From contig JALIZF010001252.1 of the NCBI GenBank assembly GCA_029948255.1, positions 62,001-126,000 on the forward strand: a DNA stretch of 64,000 bases, given 5' to 3'. The stretch's first letter is position 1, and each line of letters starts with the position of its first letter. Below, piece by piece: positions 59,386 to 64,000 of this stretch. This stretch comes from Telmatactis stephensoni (taxonomy: Eukaryota; Cnidaria; Anthozoa; Actiniaria; Isophelliidae). The translations under genes were made by a program, and so were the position numbers. The notes below the pieces were generated by a model, which saw only the letters and a list, made by a program, of their open reading frames with translations, was not told the origin of the DNA and did not search any database.

Positions 59386-62300
59386 CTAAACACAACCGTA
59401 TTCTAACCACTGGTGGGTCGCGTTCTTTCTGTCCCCACGCTGAGGCGTTCGAGAACCAGATTTAGACTTTGAGCGACTTTCGGATTCGCTGTCTTCTCGT
59501 GAGCTCGCTGACAATCGGCTACTAGTTTCGTCCGGTGATGAACGTCCATGGCGCGCGGGGCGTCTTGGAGTGCTCTCTGCTCCAGGAGCTGAAATCGGAG
59601 ATCGAATAGATGAAGTTTCAGATACAGTTTCAGTAAGCCTTGATTCATCAGAAGCTGTTGCTCCAAGTGGTAAATCAGTCGGCCGTCGCATCTGTTCAGA
59701 CGATGGAGGATTGTCGGATAACGATCGTTGTCGAACTAAAACTGCGGCAAACAACGTATCGGCGGTTTTACCCGATTCTTTGCGAGTTCTAGCTTGTGAT
59801 TCTTCCATACTTCTTGAACGTGACGTGTAGCGCGGCATACTGTTCATTCTTCGTAAAGGTGATTCCTGGAGCTGTTCTACAGGACGAAAGAAGGTCGGGA
59901 TGACCACATTTCTGTTATCGTCGCTGGGTGACGCCAGCTTCTGCTGTTGCGATGGACTTGCAGTAACTGGCACAGCACTTACAGTTGATTCTGTAGCATC
60001 AATAAGAACTTCAGGTTCATCGTCCATAAACGATTTATTACCATTGACAGTATTTTCTATGTCCATCGTATGACCAGACCTGCGTGGTGGTACTTGAGGT
60101 GTTGATTGGTTCTGCCAGGAAGCTCTCTCCTGTCTTGGACTGTCTTTAGAAGTTTCTTTGGTGTTTCCTCTATTCGCATACCTGGGATCATCCCTAGGGA
60201 TTCCCGTCCTGCTATTAACACTAGGTGTTCTTTTTAAACCGTAAGGAGATTTCGAGGCTTCTGGGTACGGTGGTGGTCGACGTTCAGTCGACTGTCTTGG
60301 ACGATTTGAAGCCTCGTCTCGTTTCTCTTCATCCAAACTGACCTGAGCCTTATGGTATGGAGGTGGTGGCCCCTTACTTGGGCGCCTGCCATCTGTTGGT
60401 CCACCATCTCTACTGTCCGATCTCGGGCTGCTGTCATACCCTTTGTAATAAGGAGGCGGTGGAGGTCTTTCAGAGATGCTTGAGCGTTTAGAGGGAAGTT
60501 CATTTTCATGTTCACTTTCATGACCTGACATTGCGCTAGACCGACGTGACCACGATGGCGACGGCGAAGGAGATCGAGGTCTTGGGCTGTCGTTGTGCTG
60601 CGATGAATTCAGATCTCTTTCGGCTAACAACTGAGGACTGTCCCTCTTCCTTCTTGCCGTTGGACTGCTCCGTGAAATATCCGCTCTTTTAGGAGTTATA
60701 GGAGAGCTATATGGGCTGTTTGGCCTTGCAACGACCCTAAATGCGCTGCCAGGGGGCGACGGTGGCGGGGAAGGTCTCCCTCTACGGGGGCTCTTCCCAG
60801 GAACATTATCAACGGTTACAGCACTCGCTGATGAGAGAGTCTCATTACTTCCACGAAGTCCACCAATCTTATTCAAGTTGTCCAAACTCTTGGGTCGATT
60901 AAGTCGACCAGCATAGAAATTTTCAGCGAAGATTTCAGAACGCACTTGACGAGCTCTGAATGCAGACACATCGTGGCTGATATTTTTCCCTTGGGCTTGG
61001 TCTATTTCTTGTGTCACCATAGATGAGCTACTAGCAGCAGCGTGACTCCTTGGCCTTCTCATTACAACTTCCGACTGACTGTGACTCGCATTTGGACTGA
61101 AAGGAACTCTAGAACCTCGACCAGAGTCTCCTGATGCTGAACTGTCTCTAGATGCAATGCTGTTTTCGTCAAATCGTGCTGGTGGTCGTAAGAAAGGCAA
61201 GGTATCGTCGTGCTGGTCTGAGCTGACGGTACTGGCATCGACGTCATCATGGTAATCAGCTCTTAATAATTGAACTTGATTCTTGTTGACTTTGTTGACC
61301 TCTTCTTTTTTCTGCTAAGAAAACAGGAACCAAAAACTGTTATGAAACTATAGCTACTCTTAGGAGAAGCACGAGAGAAGGGAGATGTTCTTTGTCACGA
61401 AGTACAACACAAAAATAAGAGGGCAAATTTTAAATGAAACGACAATTGGTGAACGAAACAAGACGAAAGTACGTGGGAATGTTCTTTACCTTGGAAACAC
61501 CAGCTTTCCGCTTGAAGACTTTCTTGAAGAACCCAGGTTTTCTGCAAAGAGGTCGACAGGTTAAAAGTTTTTCACTGAATATACATAAGAATGGTACCGA
61601 CAAGAGTCCTAATGTATCAAGGCAAAATACATTAACCCTTACAGCTAAAATCGTCGCATCGCGACCTCCAACGTCGGTAAGGTCTTTTCTGATCCGTCCA
61701 TCATTCTTGGGGGCGGAGCTTACATGAACTCGTTCAGTGATTGGTTGATTTGAAATAAGCTCCGCCCCAAAACTGATTGATGGATCAGAAATATCAAAAA
61801 TTCGTAATTTGCTGGTCGCGATGCAATGATTTCGGCTGTAACTGAAAATAAAGAATACCGAATTCATATTGCTTGTTGCTTACTAATACAACTATATTGT
61901 ATGGCATACTTTTTGGGAGGAGCCGCCTCTGACAGAGCCTTGTTTGCGAGGTCGATCTGTTCTTCCAGTCTTTCTTTCGTTCTTTGTAGACTGTACAATT
62001 TGTCACTGTGAGAAAATAAGATAATATCAGAAAAAGGTTCCCTACATTACGGATGGACAATTTAAAAACTTACGAGAAAAAACGTTCTTCTTCCATGAAC
62101 TGATCTTTTTCTTCGAGATTTTTTACCATAAGCTCTCGGTTCTAATAAACGAATAATGAACATTACCGGTAAGCTTAGGCCCAGTTCAGACGTCGAACGT
62201 CGAACGTCGAACGTCGAACGTCGAACGTCGAAGTTTTGCCGCGTCGAATCTAATAGTTGCATTTTGTAGATGAGAAGTGCGGCTTCTGAACCAAATAAAT

Positions 62301-64000
62301 TTGACAAATTTGATTTAAACTGAATTTTTCAATTTAATACTTAATCAAATCTGTCAAATACAATAGGTTCAGACGCCGCACTTCTCATTTACAAAATGCA
62401 GCTATTTGATTCGACGCGGCAAAAGTTCGACGTCTGAACTTGGCCTTAGTTGGACAGTTATTAAGTGCTATTAAGCTTTGTTGCGACAAAATCAAAATTC
62501 TTGTTAATGTTCAATAAGCTAACCTGTCCCATTAGCCAGCTGACTTTATCGTGTAGTGCTTTGTTTTCCTCCTCTAAAGTAGCGTTTAATTGACTCAGCA
62601 TCTAAACAAATCAACTAATTAGTCCATCTAAACAAATCAACTAATTAGTCCATCTAAACAAATCAACTAATTAGTCCATCTAAACAAATCAACTAATTAG
62701 TCCATCGATACATGTTTATTTGTGCACACTCTACTCTTGGAGGGAACGGTCTTTTACACGGCACATTTTGTCTGCAACTCGTCTCGCAATGCCGTTGCGA
62801 AACAATTTACACTAACAATAGCCCACTTTCGATATTCTGGATGAGTGATCACGCACAGAGCAATTGAAGACGAGGTTCCGGGGAAACAACGGGTAACTAA
62901 TATTTCCCCGGAGCCTCGTGTTGAATTGCTTTGTGCGTGATCACTCAACCAATATATATCGAAAGTGGATTATTGCAGCGCGTAACATAATACCGCCGTA
63001 CAGCGCATGCAATTCGGAATTGTCGCCAATGTCGTCGTCCCCTTCCCGCTAAAAACATGTCTGGTGTGGGGGATGGGAAATTTTGAGAAGCTATAAAACA
63101 ATTCATTGAAAGAAGAGCATTATCTGAGACTCTTTCTTATTACTCTAACACAGTGACACAGTGTTGTTGTCCTTTAATAGTCTGGTGTACACAATCTATG
63201 CATTGGTAATCTTGCGAAACAACAATGAAGGGCGTAATTTTGTCACGAACTAGAGAGTTGCTATCTATACATGCAAATATCACTTTTATCTGTTTGTTTT
63301 GTAAATTGTAGTTACCTCACACCGATGACCCATGTTTACAGCAGACAAGTCCAGCTGATGATAGTACTCACGAGCCTCGTTAATCTCACTGTACAGTGAC
63401 GCATAATCACTCTTAACCAGGTGGAGTTCGTTACGTAGTGACTCATTTTCAATCTGAAACTGTGCGTTGCGTGCTGATAGTGCTTCACTTTGGGTTCTGA
63501 TGGTTGCGTTCTGAAAATGAAATAGAAATTGTCTTGCTTGAAATACAGACCCATCTTAAATAACGACCATCTGTCTATACCCATCAATACTTCGCAACGA
63601 CCAAAGCATTTTCCAAACCCGCCATTTACTCTACAATGAAACCACTGTACAACGGATATCCTTCCACAACGGTTACTTAGTCTGTCCCCTGGGTAGCCGC
63701 TGTGGACTAGTTACTCGGGCTGACTGTGGTCTGAGACCGAGTCTAGATCTGTGTTGCATCAAACGAACAAGTGTGCAATTACCCAAATGGCCTTTGCCGG
63801 GATGTATGCTTTGTTACTTGGGCTTCCTCGTAGCCCGAGTGAACGCTATTATAGCGTCTTATCTTGATATCAATATACGTCACTACTAGTAATATATTAG
63901 TAATACGTCATAAGTCATGATGACGTCACTCACCTGTTTCTCAAGAACACGGATTTCATCGTTTAAGTCAGCAATTCTCTTGTCCGCCACTGACAGCATA
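59386..64000 (-). CDS. CCDC88: CCDC88 family (girdin/Daple) C-terminal part, partial at 5' end
   Basis: Seven exons in phase, 5' to 3': 64000-63934 (partial), 63510-63316, 62601-62524, 62141-62074, 62005-61910, 61541-61490, 61314-59386. The first five encode coiled coil. Landmarks in the vertebrate order are HRCE, LNATLEEEN, DKLYSLQRTKERLEEQ, APPKK, then a basic KPGFFKKVFKRK. The last exon (642 residues) is a Ser/Pro-rich, probably disordered tail ending WLEYGCV. A C-terminal Tyr-Gly-Cys-Val marks Daple (CCDC88C), where it binds the Dishevelled PDZ domain and links Wnt/planar polarity signalling to G proteins and actin. Three PPxY motifs (about 60265-60470) could bind WW domains. I do not see the G-alpha-binding motif in the tail. 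The N-terminal Hook-type domain lies outside the window. Confidence 0.9.
61645..61835. mobile_element. MITE in CCDC88 intron
   Basis: CATCGCGACC / GGTCGCGATG and GGGGCGGAGCTTA / TAAGCTCCGCCCC are nested inverted arms. Confidence 0.6.
62178..62445. mobile_element. MITE with TTA target duplication and (CGTCGAA)n
   Basis: Ends GGCCCAGTTCAGACGTCGAA and inverted TTCGACGTCTGAACTTGGCC, flanked by TTA at 62175-62177 and 62446-62448. About five CGTCGAA units lie near the left end. In a CCDC88 intron. Confidence 0.82.
62600..62705. repeat. 26-bp tandem repeat, four copies
   Basis: Perfect units containing AAACAAATCAACTAATTAGT begin at the acceptor of the CCDC88 exon at 62524-62601, so the first unit includes the splice acceptor sequence. 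Confidence 0.9.
62822..62970. mobile_element. MITE-like inverted repeat in CCDC88 intron
   Basis: CCACTTTCGATATTCTGG and GAGTGATCACGCACAGAGCA at the left are matched by the inverted TGCTTTGTGCGTGATCACTC and ATATCGAAAGTGG at the right. Confidence 0.65.
63640..63860. repeat. Dispersed repeat shared with 49220-49360
   Basis: The block ending GTAGCCCGAGTGAACGCTAT is an inverted match to the block at about 49222-49267 (ATAGCGTTCACTCGTATTAC and GAAGCCCGAGTAACAAA). The type of element is not clear. Confidence 0.5.

Overview
The window is animal nuclear DNA, most likely from an anthozoan cnidarian (coral or sea-anemone type). The evidence is long minus-strand genes split into many short GT-AG exons, tRNA-derived SINEs, LINE and Harbinger relics, a very high density of short inverted-repeat (MITE-like) elements, and animal-only families (animal haem peroxidase, CCDC88/Daple). 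The cnidarian assignment is inference.

All three well-supported genes lie on the minus strand. From right to left: (1) the 3' end of a CCDC88 (girdin/Daple) orthologue, 59386 to the window edge, ending in a Gly-Cys-Val PDZ-binding tail; (2) gene B, 33386-52025; (3) gene A, 2708-32208. A and B are head-to-tail paralogues with the same 27-exon layout; every intron position and phase matches. I hand-spliced both into single open frames of 1410 (A) and 1332 (B) residues. A weak fragment resembling the start of a RecQ-like helicase sits at 1-208.

A and B encode an unusual chimera: signal peptide, seven VCBS/FG-GAP blades each with a DxDxDG-like calcium loop, an ASPIC/UnbV domain (this part resembles CRTAC1), an unassigned linker, then a complete animal haem peroxidase domain. 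The catalytic His, Arg and Asn and the calcium loop of the peroxidase are present. The two acidic residues that form ester bonds to haem in mammalian peroxidases are Val in both copies. A ends in a transmembrane helix with a cytoplasmic tail; B stops before it and is probably secreted. The pair therefore looks like one anchored and one released form of the same propeller-peroxidase. Both would act outside the cell, probably on or near the surface, with haem and calcium as cofactors; the substrate is unknown.

The rest is introns and intergenic DNA rich in repeats. Intron 1 is 9.6 kb in A and 0.7 kb in B. It carries a foldback element, hairpins with a shared apical sequence, a SINE, a LINE relic, a Harbinger transposase relic, and a 27-bp minisatellite split by a 1.0-kb inverted-repeat transposon with a 3-bp target duplication. 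Other notable repeats are a pure (TTTGC)n array of about 0.69 kb, a minisatellite that has copied the exon 2 splice donor in both genes, and a 62-65-bp minisatellite running into the stop codon of A. The 7.3 kb between B and CCDC88 holds only repeats that I can recognise. Long open frames inside the simple repeats are artefacts of repeat units without stop codons.
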